From assembly GCA_965662545.1 (NCBI GenBank), contig CBFIHZ010000019.1, positions 1 to 64,000 of the forward strand: a DNA stretch of 64,000 nucleotides, read 5' to 3'. The stretch is from CPC320 sp002684375 (GTDB lineage Bacteria > Pseudomonadota > Alphaproteobacteria > Rhodobacterales > Rhodobacteraceae). This document shows, piece by piece, positions 44,648 to 54,649 of this stretch. The notes under the pieces were generated by a model. It made no database searches. It saw only the letters and a list, made by a program, of their open reading frames with translations, and was not told the origin of the DNA. Made by a program: the position numbers and the translations under genes. Every line of letters begins with the position of its first letter. Position 1 is the first letter of the stretch.

Positions 44648-45790
44648 TTAATTCTTAGCTTCTGATTGAAAGTCTACATTCAAGCGCGGGGTCAAGGCCC
44701 GAATGCGGTCCAAAATAACATCCCGCACCTCGCCACCGCGTGGCGGGTCGCGCAAAGTTGTGAGCAGCGTTTGCTCTGGCGCGGCGCGACGCGGCCAAGT
44801 CAGAGCCGCGAGTACCGAACGCGCGGCTTCCGGCAAAACTTCTGGAATCGGAAACCCGTTGAGAACCGCCCAGACACCGCTCCACAAACGGCCTGTGGCC
44901 CAAGGATTATAGCCGCCTCCACCCAGCACCAACAGCCTTGGCGTCATCGTTTTCAATGCCGAAACAACAGACCAATGCGCCATGTTGGACAGAGCAAGCC
45001 GCGACAGCGGGTCTTCTAGAACGGCGTCTGCACCGCATTGCAAGACAATCGCCTCTGGCCGGTGGCGCGCCACCGCAGGCAAAATTATCCGGGTAAGAAT
45101 AGCTTCAAACTCGCTGTCATTCGTACCTTTCGGCAGCGGGATATTCAGCGACACACCGCCCGCACGATCAGTCAATGCCCCGGTAAAGGGCCAGCGGCGT
45201 TCCTCATGGGTCGAAATGAGTAACATGCCCTCCTGGCCGGAAAACGCCGCCTCGACACCATCGCAGTGATGGGCGTCAATATCAACATAGGCGATCCGCT
45301 CAAGCCCCTGCCGCCGCATTGCCAACATCGCCAGAACTGGATCATTGAGATAACAAAAGCCGTTGGCGCGATCTGGCATGCCATGATGGGTGCCTCCGCC
45401 CGGATTGAACACACACCCACCCTGCCGCAATAACTCTGCCGCCAATAGGCTACCGCCTGCCGCAGTGGCCGGACGGCGGTACATTTCCGCAAAAACCGGG
45501 TTTGTGACCGTACCAATATGATAACGCAAGCGCGTTGCGTCCGACACCTGCCCCGCCTGTTCGGCCGCTTGCAACGCTGCAATATACTGTGGGCAATGAA
45601 ACGCATGCAACGCCGCAGGCTTGGCACGCGGGCTGTTGCGATATTGCGCCGGCGGCAGCCAATTAAGGGCGTGACAAAGATCCATCACTGTGCTGACCCG
45701 GGGGATCGCCAACGGGTGGCGGGGCCCGTAACTTGACCCGCGATAGATCGCAGAGCCGATAAATAACGGCGCAGCATCAGCGGCCATCAA
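44648..45790 (-). CDS. Histone deacetylase family protein (AcuC-like)
   Basis: This 380-residue zinc amidohydrolase has the family core: GGGTHHGMPDRANGFCYLND with the tandem histidines, YVDIDAHHCDGVEAAF with zinc ligands Asp and His, and a C-terminal GGGGYN. Bacterial relatives remove acetyl groups from enzymes such as acetyl-CoA synthetase (AcuC) or acetyl-polyamines. acsA is in the same window but 31 kb away. Divergent from the AbrB gene. Confidence 0.9.
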   Translation of the reverse strand: MMAADAAPLFIGSAIYRGSSYGPRHPLAIPRVSTVMDLCHALNWLPPAQYRNSPRAKPAALHAFHCPQYIAALQAAEQAGQVSDATRLRYHIGTVTNPVFAEMYRRPATAAGGSLLAAELLRQGGCVFNPGGGTHHGMPDRANGFCYLNDPVLAMLAMRRQGLERIAYVDIDAHHCDGVEAAFSGQEGMLLISTHEERRWPFTGALTDRAGGVSLNIPLPKGTNDSEFEAILTRIILPAVARHRPEAIVLQCGADAVLEDPLSRLALSNMAHWSVVSALKTMTPRLLVLGGGGYNPWATGRLWSGVWAVLNGFPIPEVLPEAARSVLAALTWPRRAAPEQTLLTTLRDPPRGGEVRDVILDRIRALTPRLNVDFQSEAKN

Positions 45791-45923
45791 ACAGCGGCCA
45801 TTGCATGGACAACGGAAAATAACATAGGGATGAGCTAGCGCACACTTGTGGGTCCGGCAAGACCACTCAACTGCGGGTTTAATCTGCGCCTAAAGCGCCC
45901 CTTATAAAAACTCTGGAGCTACG

Positions 45924-47021
45924 ATGCCAAAGATGATTGATTTTTTGCGCTCTGCCCGGACGGACGTAACAGCGCTTTTGTTGGGCTGTGGCGCTATCGG
46001 TGGATTTATTGCCAGCCTGCTGCATATCCCGATGCCCTGGCTCACCGGAAGTCTGGCGCTTTCGGCTGTGGTCGTACGCTGTTCCAGACATAAATTACCG
46101 CAAAATTTTCAGTTTCCCAACAAAATACGCGAGATTTTCATTGCCGTCATTGGGATTATGATTGGCGTACAGGTACATCCCGCATTTCTGCAGGACCTGC
46201 CACTGATCGCGCTCAGTCTAACGCTGATGACGCTCTATGTTCCGGTGGCGCATACCATCAATTATCTGATTTACCGCCGCGCCGGGGGCTATTCCCCAGA
46301 AACTGCGTATTTTGCCGCCGCACCGGGTGGGCTGATGGAGAGCTTGGTTATTGGCGAAAAGCATGGTGCCGATCCAATATTACTGGCGTTACAGCAATTC
46401 CTGCGGGTCATTTTGGTGATAACGGTGGTGCCTGTGGCAATCTCACTCTGGATCGGATCACCGGTTGGCAGTGCGGCCGGTCTTGCCCAGCAGCTGCCCA
46501 CAATGAGCCTGCCGCTTTGGCAGATGCTGCCTCTGCTGGTGATCACTGGCGTGGTGGGGGCGATGGTCGGGCAGCGAATCAAACTGCCCGCGGGGCATTT
46601 AACCGGACCTTTGATCGCTGCCGCTTTGGTCAACATTAGCGGCCTGGTCAGCTTGTCGCTGCCGGTCTGGTTGGTCGTGGCGGCTCAGATTGTCATTGGG
46701 GTTAGTCTGGGAATGCGCTTTCTGAACATGGGTGCGGCGCTGATTATGCGGGGTATCGGGTTGAGCGCGCTGTCGGTCAGCGCCATGCTTGGTCTTGGCA
46801 TGCTCTGTGCGCTAAGCCTCGGATGGGTCACTGGCCAGCCATTGGATGTATTGCTGATCTGCTTTTCGCCGGGCGGGGTGACAGAAATGTCATTAATTGC
46901 CCTGAGCTTGGCGGCCAACCCGGCCTATGTGACGCTGCATCATATCTACCGTATTTTTCTGACGGTGATTCTAATGGGGTTTGGGGCTAAATATTTGACG
47001 CAAGACAGCTCAAGTAGCTAA
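45924..47021 (+). CDS. AbrB family (COG3180) membrane protein
   Basis: This 365-residue protein consists of two repeats of about five helices each, with the AbrB-duplication motif seen as MPWLTGSLALSA near 30 and KLPAGHLTGPLIAAAL near 215. Repeat-linked SPGGVTEMSLIAL and AAPGGLMESLVIG are also family hallmarks. Members are often misnamed ammonia monooxygenase; E. coli AbrB affects aidB expression. Substrate is unknown. Its 3' end overlaps the convergent ABC-F gene by 12 bases. Confidence 0.88.
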   Translation: MPKMIDFLRSARTDVTALLLGCGAIGGFIASLLHIPMPWLTGSLALSAVVVRCSRHKLPQNFQFPNKIREIFIAVIGIMIGVQVHPAFLQDLPLIALSLTLMTLYVPVAHTINYLIYRRAGGYSPETAYFAAAPGGLMESLVIGEKHGADPILLALQQFLRVILVITVVPVAISLWIGSPVGSAAGLAQQLPTMSLPLWQMLPLLVITGVVGAMVGQRIKLPAGHLTGPLIAAALVNISGLVSLSLPVWLVVAAQIVIGVSLGMRFLNMGAALIMRGIGLSALSVSAMLGLGMLCALSLGWVTGQPLDVLLICFSPGGVTEMSLIALSLAANPAYVTLHHIYRIFLTVILMGFGAKYLTQDSSSS

Positions 47022-48818
47022 TTTTTCTTCCAGATTGATCCAGTCTTCTTCGGCGGCGGCAAGGGCGGTCTGCCGTGCGGTCAATGCCTCGGTGGCTTTT
47101 TGAAACTTGACTGGCGCAGCGCGATACAGGTCGGGGTCCGACAGTAACGTCTCAAGCTTAGCAATTTCTGCCTCTAGCCGTTCCATCACATCCGGCAAGC
47201 CTTCCAGGCGGTGCTGTTCGGTGAATGACAAGCCGGTTTTGCCTGCCGGACTTTTACTCGACTTTGATTTAACTGTCACAGGTTTGACTACCGCTCCAGC
47301 AGTCTCAATCTCCCTTTTTTGCGCCTGATAGTCAGACCACCCCCCGGCATAAACCGTCGCGGTGCCAGTCCCCTCCATCGCCACAGTCGTCTTTGCCACA
47401 CGATCCAGAAAATCGCGGTCGTGGCTGACCAAAAGCACGGTACCATCATAATCATCCAGCAGTTCCTGCAACAGATCCAACGTCTCAACATCGAGATCAT
47501 TGGTCGGCTCGTCTAGTACCAAAAGATTGCTTTCACGCGCCATAAGCCGTGCCAGTAAAAGGCGGGCTTTTTCACCACCCGACAGCGAGCGTACCGGCGC
47601 ACGCGCCTGACTGTCATCAAACAAAAACTCTTTGAGATATCCCACAACATGGCGCGGTTGGCCACGCACCAATATCTGGTCTGCCTTGCCCGATACCCGC
47701 ATTTCAGGATCACCGGTTAGGTTTTCCCAAAGTGTCAGCTCCGGATCGAGCCGCGAACGGGCTTGATCAAAAACCGCAGGTACCAACCCGGTGCCAAGTT
47801 TGACCGTGCCCTGATCTGGCGCAATCTCGCCCAACAATAATTTCAGCAAGGTGGTTTTACCTACACCGTTAGGGCCGACAAAAGCCACGCGGTCGCCTCT
47901 TTGAATTTTGATAGAAAAGTTGTTTAGAATCACTTTGCCGTCATATGTTTTTGAGATCGACGTGACCTCCGACACTTTCTTGCCAGATTTTTGACCAGCC
48001 TCCAGCACCATGCCTGCTGCACCCTGACGCCGGATCATCGACGCGCGTTCGCTGCGCAAGTTTTGCAATGCGCGTACCCGGCCCTGATTGCGTTTGCGTC
48101 TGGCGCTGATGCCCTCAACCGCCCAGCGGGCCTCGGATTTAATTTTGCGATTGAGCTTGTGGCGCTGTTGATCTTCATCTTCCCAGACCTTGTCGCGCCA
48201 GGCCTCAAAACCACCAAAGCCAATTTCTTGCCGGCGCGTCTGACCGCGATCAATCCACAGCGTTGCACGGGTCAACTCGTTAAGAAGCGCTCGGTCATGG
48301 CTGATCATCACAAAGCCGGCCCGCGTCGAGCGCAGCTCTTGTTCGAGCCAGCCGATGGCGTCGATATCAAGATGGTTGGTCGGTTCGTCCAACAGCATCA
48401 GACCGGGGGCCTCAGCCATCAGTTTGGCCAGTGCTGCACGCCGTCGCTCGCCCCCCGACGCAGTACTGACCGGACGGTCGGGATCAAATTTCAATTTCTC
48501 ACCCGCCCGTTCGACACGGTACATCTCGCCGGGTTCAAGCGCACTTATGGCGAAATCACCCAAGGTGGCAAAGCCAGTCATGTCAGGATCTTGCTGCATA
48601 TACCCAACACTGCAACCAGGCGCGACGAAACGCGCGCCACGATCGGCCTCAACCAGGCCAGCCATAACCTTCATTAAGGTTGATTTTCCACTGCCATTGC
48701 GCCCAACCAACGCCAGCCTGTCTCCCGGTTGGACCACAAGATCCAGCGCATCGAACACCGGATCACCGCCAAAGGTCAGAGAAATGTCATTGAGTTGTAA
48801 CAAAGGAGTGCGTGCCAT
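47010..48818 (-). CDS. ABC-F family ATPase (Uup-like)
   Basis: This 602-residue protein has two ABC ATPase domains (Walker A GRNGSGKST and GPNGVGKTT, signatures SGGERRRA and SGGEKARLL) with no membrane part, the arm/linker in between and a C-terminal coiled coil (LEGLPDVMERLEAEIAKLE). Uup-type proteins act on ribosomes or on DNA structures. I use the ATG at 48818; the upstream ATG-like extension to 48845 adds nine residues unlike the family, and CAAAGGAGTG lies inside the antisense. Confidence 0.9.
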   Translation of the reverse strand: MARTPLLQLNDISLTFGGDPVFDALDLVVQPGDRLALVGRNGSGKSTLMKVMAGLVEADRGARFVAPGCSVGYMQQDPDMTGFATLGDFAISALEPGEMYRVERAGEKLKFDPDRPVSTASGGERRRAALAKLMAEAPGLMLLDEPTNHLDIDAIGWLEQELRSTRAGFVMISHDRALLNELTRATLWIDRGQTRRQEIGFGGFEAWRDKVWEDEDQQRHKLNRKIKSEARWAVEGISARRKRNQGRVRALQNLRSERASMIRRQGAAGMVLEAGQKSGKKVSEVTSISKTYDGKVILNNFSIKIQRGDRVAFVGPNGVGKTTLLKLLLGEIAPDQGTVKLGTGLVPAVFDQARSRLDPELTLWENLTGDPEMRVSGKADQILVRGQPRHVVGYLKEFLFDDSQARAPVRSLSGGEKARLLLARLMARESNLLVLDEPTNDLDVETLDLLQELLDDYDGTVLLVSHDRDFLDRVAKTTVAMEGTGTATVYAGGWSDYQAQKREIETAGAVVKPVTVKSKSSKSPAGKTGLSFTEQHRLEGLPDVMERLEAEIAKLETLLSDPDLYRAAPVKFQKATEALTARQTALAAAEEDWINLEEKLAT

Positions 48819-48862
48819 AGCTTCCGCTACCGCGCTGGACAACAAAGGTCAATGCGGCGTCT

Positions 48863-49609
48863 TCATGGCACCATTGCGCGCAATAACCGCTTGCGCGCGG
48901 CCGGAATCTTCCCGATTTCCACCCCGGTAAAGACGTGCAATGTGCCCATCTGGTGATCTACCACAGCGTGATCACTGACCCAGCCTCCCATCATGAGGTA
49001 GGTTTTTAACAACGGCGGCAGCCGGGCCATTGCCAATTTGATATCGAGGCGATCAAGTCGGTTGGCGAAATGAAAAACATCAGATGCCTTTTTGCGCGGA
49101 CGCCAGCGCTCCGGCGCGAGATAACGGGTTTTCAACAGCGCAAAAACGTCGAGGTAACGCGCGGCATCCAGACCGGCAAAAGAGCTGCAGCCAAACAGAA
49201 ATCGAATGTTATTTTGGTCGACATATCGGCTCATAATCGCCCATGCTAGGCGCAGAATATCTGGATCCTTGACCGCAGGGGAGACACAAAAACGCCCTAT
49301 CTCAACCATTCGACCGTGGAATTTTTCTAATGCTGAGAGGTGATAGAACTGGCCCGAATAGCTGTCGGACAAGGGCGTAGAATCACAGATAGGCAGTATC
49401 CTAAAACAGCACACCAGCCCGCCGCTTACCCGATCTTCAATCAGTATGTGCGTACAGACCAGATCATAGCGATCCCGATCCAGCGCCTGCGCATCCGTCG
49501 GCCGCCCGACTTGCGTGAAGGCCCGATAGCGCAGCTTTTGAGCCGCTTCAATATCACGACTGTTCGTTGTAACCCGCGCACTATAGCGGCCTTTTGAAAA
49601 AGCTTTCAT
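48863..49609 (-). CDS. OlsB-like ornithine-lipid N-acyltransferase (GNAT fold)
   Basis: This 248-residue enzyme belongs to the family that attaches a hydroxyacyl chain to ornithine to make lyso-ornithine lipid. Typical are LRYRAFTQVGRPT, the acyltransferase core VEIGRFCVSPAVKD, FGCSSFAGLD and the C-terminal VFTGVEIGKIP. OlsA is not next to it. ATG 49609 is used; two codons earlier there is only a TTG. Confidence 0.85.
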   Translation of the reverse strand: MKAFSKGRYSARVTTNSRDIEAAQKLRYRAFTQVGRPTDAQALDRDRYDLVCTHILIEDRVSGGLVCCFRILPICDSTPLSDSYSGQFYHLSALEKFHGRMVEIGRFCVSPAVKDPDILRLAWAIMSRYVDQNNIRFLFGCSSFAGLDAARYLDVFALLKTRYLAPERWRPRKKASDVFHFANRLDRLDIKLAMARLPPLLKTYLMMGGWVSDHAVVDHQMGTLHVFTGVEIGKIPAARKRLLRAMVP

Positions 49610-49684
49610 AGGCAATTACCCAACACCCGATCCTGACAAACCCGGGGTGCCCCGGTCAAAATCGCATCGTGGGCTACCCGCTTT

Positions 49685-50164
49685 TTATTCTAGAAGGCTG
49701 CCTGCTGAAATATTGCCAATATTGGCAAACAGCTGGCGTAATACGCCTTTGTTGACATCACCACTTTTGGTAACCCGCCGACTCAATGTAATCACTTTAC
49801 CATCTTTCAGACTATAGCGCCCGATATTTGTCAGTACATCTTCGTCATCAAAGCTGATTGCCACAACATCACGTTCAATCACCACCGGCTCTTTATACGT
49901 CATATGTCGGACACGGGTGTGGATATAGTAATATCCGCCAGCATCTTGCATCCCCGACATCACCGGGACCCCAAAGGCCTCGCTAACCTCATCCCGAGTA
50001 TTCACTCCGACGACCAACGTTGCCAACTCAGTTTCATCCGGCACATAACCATGATTGCGAAACTGAGGACTACAACTGCCCAGCGCGAGCAAAGCCAAGC
50101 CAGTGAGTGCCGATTTCAATCCGAATGATCCTGCTGACACAGTCGTCCCCTTGCGTTGGTTCAT
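49685..50164 (-). CDS. bamE: Outer membrane protein assembly factor BamE
   Basis: This 159-residue lipoprotein belongs to the SmpA/OmlA family of the BAM complex. A lipobox LGSC ends the signal, and the domain shows VVGVNTRDEVSEAFGVP and GGYYYIHTRVRHMTYKEP. The N-terminal region before the hydrophobic core is rather long, and a GTG start eight residues in is possible. It is divergent from the YceD gene, 62 bases away, as in other Rhodobacteraceae. Confidence 0.88.
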   Translation of the reverse strand: MNQRKGTTVSAGSFGLKSALTGLALLALGSCSPQFRNHGYVPDETELATLVVGVNTRDEVSEAFGVPVMSGMQDAGGYYYIHTRVRHMTYKEPVVIERDVVAISFDDEDVLTNIGRYSLKDGKVITLSRRVTKSGDVNKGVLRQLFANIGNISAGSLLE

Positions 50165-50226
50165 GTCGCCAACTATCTGGGTTACAGAAGCTTTGCGATC
50201 AGTTCAAGAAAGGACACCCACCGCTG

Positions 50227-50775
50227 ATGCCCTCTGATTACCAGACACATACACTGCAGATCGCAAATTTAAAAGATCATGCAGACAACGCGTTCGATCT
50301 CAGACCCGATGCCGAGACTTGCAACCGAATCGCCAGCGATCTGAGGCTGTTATCGCTGCGCAAACTATCCATAAAGGGCGGTGTACAGCCAGATGGACAG
50401 AGAGGTTGGCGCTTGTCAGCCCGGCTTGGCGCAACCGTCCAACAAAGTTGCGTAATCACTCTGGACCCAGTCACCACCCGACTGGAGGAGAGCGTGATCA
50501 GGGTTTATGTACCGCTGTCCGAAGAACCCGGCGAAAACATCGAAACCGAAATGCCCGAGGACGTAAACGTTGATCCTCTGGGCCGTGATATCGACTTGAT
50601 CGAGCTCATCAGCGAATCTATTTCATTGGCCTTACCAACCTATCCAAAATCGCCTAATGCCACACTTGGTGATACACGGGTGACCGAACCTGGCAAGACG
50701 CCTCTTACTGATGAGGACATCAAACCCTTTGCCGGTCTGTCGGCTTTGAAGGCCGCTTTGGAAAATCCCGACTGA
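50227..50775 (+). CDS. YceD/DUF177 family protein
   Basis: This 182-residue soluble protein is the YceD family, nearly always upstream of rpmF and thought to be linked to 23S rRNA accumulation. It has SCVITLDPVTTRLEESV in the core, an acidic stretch and a C-terminal KPFAGLSALKAAL motif. I use the ATG at 50227 because the 40-residue upstream extension reads antisense into bamE. Confidence 0.87.
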   Translation: MPSDYQTHTLQIANLKDHADNAFDLRPDAETCNRIASDLRLLSLRKLSIKGGVQPDGQRGWRLSARLGATVQQSCVITLDPVTTRLEESVIRVYVPLSEEPGENIETEMPEDVNVDPLGRDIDLIELISESISLALPTYPKSPNATLGDTRVTEPGKTPLTDEDIKPFAGLSALKAALENPD

Positions 50776-50931
50776 AGCCGAGAGATATAAAGCTTGCTTC
50801 TGATAAAAAATCTTATATTTAGGGCTCCTTGTTCACTTATGGGGTTGTCAGCAAGCGGCGTTCGAGAATATGACCGCGGCAACACCAATCACCCGCGCCA
50901 CTGGCGCCAAAAACGAATTTGAGGTTGAGAC

Positions 50932-51138
50932 ATGGCCGTCCAGCAAAATAAAGTCTCCAAGTCACGCCGCAACAACCGCAGAGCACATGACGCTCTGGTT
51001 GCTGCAAATCCAAACGAATGTCCGAACTGTGGCGAATTGAAACGCCCGCATCACGTCTGCGGATCATGTGGCCATTATGCAGACCGCGAAGTGGTTGCAA
51101 TGGTTGACGAGATTGATCTGGACGAAGACGCAGCGTAG
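50932..51138 (+). CDS. rpmF: 50S ribosomal protein L32
   Basis: This 68-residue protein has the typical N-terminus AVQQNKVSKSRRNNRRAHDAL and a zinc-ribbon with CPNCGELKRPHHVCGSCG (all four cysteines present). It is preceded by GAGGTTGAGAC. plsX and fabH follow, the standard rpmF-plsX-fabH arrangement. Confidence 0.97.
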   Translation: MAVQQNKVSKSRRNNRRAHDALVAANPNECPNCGELKRPHHVCGSCGHYADREVVAMVDEIDLDEDAA

Positions 51139-51156
51139 CACCTTAGATTGCCCCGC

Positions 51157-52269
51157 ATGACAGCGCTGACAAACCAGACAGAAGCGGGTAAAAAGACCAC
51201 TATCCTGAGCGTAGATGCAATGGGTGGGGATCTTGGGCCTTCTGCTGTTGTTGCGGGCCTTTCAAATGCGGCATCACAGAATCCGGATCTTGGCTTTATT
51301 GTGCATGGTGACCGCGCCGAGCTTTTGAAACTAATCTCCCAGAACAAGTCCTTGGACGGGCGTTGCGACATTCGCGACGCCAAGGACGTTGTCAGCATGA
51401 CCGACAAACCCAGCCAAGTCATCCGCACAGGTAAAAACACGTCGATGTGGTCCGCACTCGAAACAGTGCGCAGCGGCGAGGCCTCGGGTTGTATCTCATG
51501 CGGCAATACAGGTGCATTGATGGCGCTTGGAATGATTCGTCTGCGCAGGTTACCAGGCGTGAACCGTCCGGCAATTGCGGTGTTATGGCCCTCGAGGAAC
51601 CCGCAAGGTTATAATGTCATGCTGGACGTCGGGGCTGATATCCGTGCAGACGCCGAGGATTTGATGCATTATGCGGTTATGGGGGCCTGCTATGCCCGCA
51701 ACGGGTTGGATATAGACCGGCCAAGGATTGGCTTGCTAAATGTTGGCGTCGAAGACCATAAGGGGCGCGCTGAATTACATGCCGCGCACAAGCTGATCGC
51801 CAGCGGAACCAAGAGCGGGAACTATGACTTTCTTGGCTTTGTTGAAGGCGGAGACATACCCGACGCGTCGGTGGACGTTATTGTAACCGACGGGTTTACC
51901 GGCAACATCGCCTTAAAAACTGGAGAGGGCACAGCCAGCTTGATTGGCGACTTTCTCAAACAGGCCTTTAGATATTCATTCTTTTCACGAATCGCCGCGC
52001 TGTTGGCACGCTCGTCCCTGCGGCGCCTCAGCAACCGTATTGACCCACGCTACGTCAATGGCGGTGTATTTCTCGGGCTAAACGGCACCGTGGTAAAGTC
52101 TCATGGATCGGCCGATGCAACCGGGGTAGCAGCCGCCGTCAATTTAGCATTTCAACTGTCAAAATCTGATTTCAATAATGAACTGGCAACACGGCTTGCA
52201 TCATCGGCTGACGCATCGCAAAGTGCCACAGCGATAGAAACTGAGCTTAAGATCGATATGAAAACATGA
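51157..52269 (+). CDS. plsX: Phosphate acyltransferase PlsX
   Basis: This 370-residue enzyme converts acyl-ACP to acyl-phosphate for phospholipid synthesis. Landmarks are SVDAMGGDLGP, SGNTGALMALG-like CGNTGALMALGMIRL, LDVGAD, GLLNVGVE and VVTDGFTGNIALKTGEG. The start at 51157 has a weak ribosome site; a TTG at 51148 adds three residues. Its stop overlaps the fabH start (ATGA). Confidence 0.95.
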   Translation: MTALTNQTEAGKKTTILSVDAMGGDLGPSAVVAGLSNAASQNPDLGFIVHGDRAELLKLISQNKSLDGRCDIRDAKDVVSMTDKPSQVIRTGKNTSMWSALETVRSGEASGCISCGNTGALMALGMIRLRRLPGVNRPAIAVLWPSRNPQGYNVMLDVGADIRADAEDLMHYAVMGACYARNGLDIDRPRIGLLNVGVEDHKGRAELHAAHKLIASGTKSGNYDFLGFVEGGDIPDASVDVIVTDGFTGNIALKTGEGTASLIGDFLKQAFRYSFFSRIAALLARSSLRRLSNRIDPRYVNGGVFLGLNGTVVKSHGSADATGVAAAVNLAFQLSKSDFNNELATRLASSADASQSATAIETELKIDMKT

Positions 52270-53237
52270 CAACGCGTGCCGTAATTAAAGGGGTTGGGCA
52301 TTATCTGCCGGACCGGATAGTCCCTAACTCTGAATTTGCCGCTACATTGGATACCTCCGACGCCTGGATTAAATCCAGATCCGGCATAGAGCGCCGCCAT
52401 TTCGCGGCAGAGGGTCAGGGAACGTCCGACTTGGCCTCGCGTGCCGCCATCGCAGCCCTGCAGGACGCAGGGTTCAAGGCCAACGATCTGGACACAATTA
52501 TTGTGGCCACCTCAACGCCTGATCTGACTTTTCCTTCGGTTGCCACAATGGTTCAGGGATCGATCGGCATGACCCGAGGCTTTGGCTTTGACATTCAGGC
52601 AGTCTGTGCCGGATTTGTGTTTGCTTTGTGCAATGCCAACGCTCTGATTGCGTCGGGTCAAGCCAAACGCATCATGGTCATAGGTGCCGAAACATTCTCT
52701 CAGTTAATGGATTGGACGGACCGGTCCACATGCGTCCTGTTCGGCGATGGGGCTGGTGCCCTGATTCTTGAGGCTGAAGAGGGCAGTGGCAACACTGCAG
52801 ATCGTGGCATACTGGCGACAGATCTAAACTCTGACGGCAGGTACCGTGATATCCTATACGTCGATGGCGGGGTCTCTAACCAGACCGTCGGGCATCTGCG
52901 CATGGAAGGCAAAGAAGTCTTCCGCCACGCGGTTGAAAAACTTTCTTCAACGGCACAACGTTCAATGGAACGCGCAGGTATCACCAACAGCGATATCGAC
53001 TGGATTGTGCCCCATCAGGCCAATATTCGGATAATCCAAGGCATTGCGCGCAAAATGGGCGTGCCACTGGATCAAGTGATTATCACTGTACAGGATCATG
53101 GGAATACTTCAGCGGCCTCAATTCCGCTTGCAATGTCAGTTGGCAAGAAAAGCGGTAAAATTAAAACCGGTGATTTGATTGTTACCGAGGCGATAGGCGG
53201 TGGCCTCGCCTGGGGTTCAGTCGTTCTTAGATGGTAA
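52266..53237 (+). CDS. fabH: Beta-ketoacyl-ACP synthase III
   Basis: This 323-residue enzyme condenses acetyl-CoA with malonyl-ACP to begin fatty-acid synthesis. The catalytic Cys is in IQAVCAGFVFAL, the His in VPHQANIR and the Asn in HGNTSAASIPLA. Length and motifs match E. coli FabH. It overlaps plsX by four bases. Confidence 0.96.
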   Translation: MTTRAVIKGVGHYLPDRIVPNSEFAATLDTSDAWIKSRSGIERRHFAAEGQGTSDLASRAAIAALQDAGFKANDLDTIIVATSTPDLTFPSVATMVQGSIGMTRGFGFDIQAVCAGFVFALCNANALIASGQAKRIMVIGAETFSQLMDWTDRSTCVLFGDGAGALILEAEEGSGNTADRGILATDLNSDGRYRDILYVDGGVSNQTVGHLRMEGKEVFRHAVEKLSSTAQRSMERAGITNSDIDWIVPHQANIRIIQGIARKMGVPLDQVIITVQDHGNTSAASIPLAMSVGKKSGKIKTGDLIVTEAIGGGLAWGSVVLRW

Positions 53238-53322
53238 CAATGGTACGAATTTCAATCAAATGTTGTGCGATTTCGTTCAAGCTGCTAAGCTAACTTTATT
53301 TCATGAAACAAACGGGTTGTTA

Positions 53323-53352
53323 TTGACTCCGAAATTCCTGTGGACCTACACT
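53323..53352 (+). promoter_or_regulatory. Predicted ihfA promoter
   Basis: TTGACT (53323-53328) and TACACT (53347-53352) are spaced by 18 bases, about 20 bases before the ihfA start, in an otherwise gene-free gap after fabH. The match to sigma-70 boxes is good for the -35 and fair for the -10. Confidence 0.45.
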
Positions 53353-53371
53353 GGAGCAAACTAAGGTGAGA

Positions 53372-53677
53372 ATGATGGTAGAAAAAACTTTGACCCGAAT
53401 GGATCTCAGTGAAGCGGTCTTTAACGCCGTTGGGCTGTCAAAGAACGAAAGCGCCGATTTGGTGGAAAATGTTCTGAAACACATGGCAGATGCACTTGTT
53501 GACGGGGAACAAGTTAAAATCTCCTCCTTTGGTACTTTTAGTGTCCGCAACAAGACAGAACGTGTTGGCCGCAACCCGAAGACCGGCGAGGAAGTAACGA
53601 TAGAGCCGCGGCGTGTCCTGACGTTCCGTCCCTCTCATCTGATGAAAGATCGGATTGAGACAGGAAACAAGCGCTAA
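53372..53677 (+). CDS. ihfA: Integration host factor subunit alpha
   Basis: This 101-residue DNA-bending protein has the HU/IHF fold: TLTRMDLSEAVFNAVGLSKNES, FGTFSVRNKTERVGRNPKTGE on the DNA-contacting arm, and LTFRPSHLMKDRI. TAAGGTGA precedes two adjacent ATGs (53372 and 53375); I use the first. Upstream of merR and tRNA-Pro. Confidence 0.95.
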   Translation: MMVEKTLTRMDLSEAVFNAVGLSKNESADLVENVLKHMADALVDGEQVKISSFGTFSVRNKTERVGRNPKTGEEVTIEPRRVLTFRPSHLMKDRIETGNKR

Positions 53678-53692
53678 GGAGACAGCGCCGCT

Positions 53693-54577
53693 ATGGTGAA
53701 ATCTGCAGACGCCTTTCGAACGATCCGTGAAGTGTCTGATGTCCTAAAAACACCGGCACACGTGCTGCGATTTTGGGAAAGTAAGTTTTCCCAAATCAAG
53801 CCACTCAAGCGGGCCGGCGGGCGACGTTATTATCGCCGTGCTGATATAGAGCTGATATCAGGTATTAAGAAACTACTGCATGACGATGGGGTTACGATTC
53901 GTGGCGTGCAGAAAATCCTGCGAGAACAGGGTGTAAAACACGTTGCTGCCCTGCAAAGTGGGCTTGACCAAGAAACCGATGTGCCGACGGTACCATCCGA
54001 AAAGGTAACAAAAATTGCCCAGCGTCTCATCGTCGAACACGATGCGATTAAATCCAATGATATCAACAAAAATAAACAAAAAAACATCCCTGAAACTGTT
54101 GAAACCAGCACTCAAATCATCCCGGATTCCGGCACTGACACGGGTCGTAACACGGGCACCGGATCCGCGCCTCGCAACACCGAACCCGTAACAGAAATTG
54201 GCAGTCAAATTTCATTGTTTGACGATTTGCCGCTGTCCCCAAACCCGACTGCGAAGGGGGAAAAGAGCAGCCACAGAAAACCTGCCGAGCCGGTTGTAAT
54301 GACATCAAGCGGACCGGACACCAAACCTTTGAATGACAACGAACTGGTGCCTGAAATCGCAGCACAACTGGTCCGGAACACACCCGGTGAAAATAGTGGC
54401 GAAGCGGCAGAAACACCCAAGCCAGATGCCACAGGAGCCACGGGCACAGAACCCACATATGCCGGGGCCGGCCCCTTACACTATCTGGCTGACATCAGCG
54501 ATTTGCGGCCGGGGCAGGAAGAAGCCCTGCCAAAACTGCGCGACCGGTTGAACGATATTTTTCCCAATGCCGAATAA
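53693..54577 (+). CDS. MerR family transcriptional regulator with long disordered tail
   Basis: This 294-residue protein has an N-terminal MerR winged HTH (about 6-80): FRTIREVSDVLKTPAHVLRFWESKFSQIKPLKR, split into motifs, followed by GGRRYYRRADIELISGIKKLL. Residues about 100-250 are low-complexity Thr/Pro/Gly/Glu sequence, and a conserved DLRPGQEEALPKLRDRL lies at the end. It is the regulator that follows ihfA in most alphaproteobacteria; targets are unknown. Confidence 0.9.
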   Translation: MVKSADAFRTIREVSDVLKTPAHVLRFWESKFSQIKPLKRAGGRRYYRRADIELISGIKKLLHDDGVTIRGVQKILREQGVKHVAALQSGLDQETDVPTVPSEKVTKIAQRLIVEHDAIKSNDINKNKQKNIPETVETSTQIIPDSGTDTGRNTGTGSAPRNTEPVTEIGSQISLFDDLPLSPNPTAKGEKSSHRKPAEPVVMTSSGPDTKPLNDNELVPEIAAQLVRNTPGENSGEAAETPKPDATGATGTEPTYAGAGPLHYLADISDLRPGQEEALPKLRDRLNDIFPNAE

Positions 54578-54649
54578 TGGTACCCGGGCATAAGGTTTTT
54601 GATTTAGCGCTTGCCACCTGCCTCAAAAGCAGTACAACCCGTGCATCGT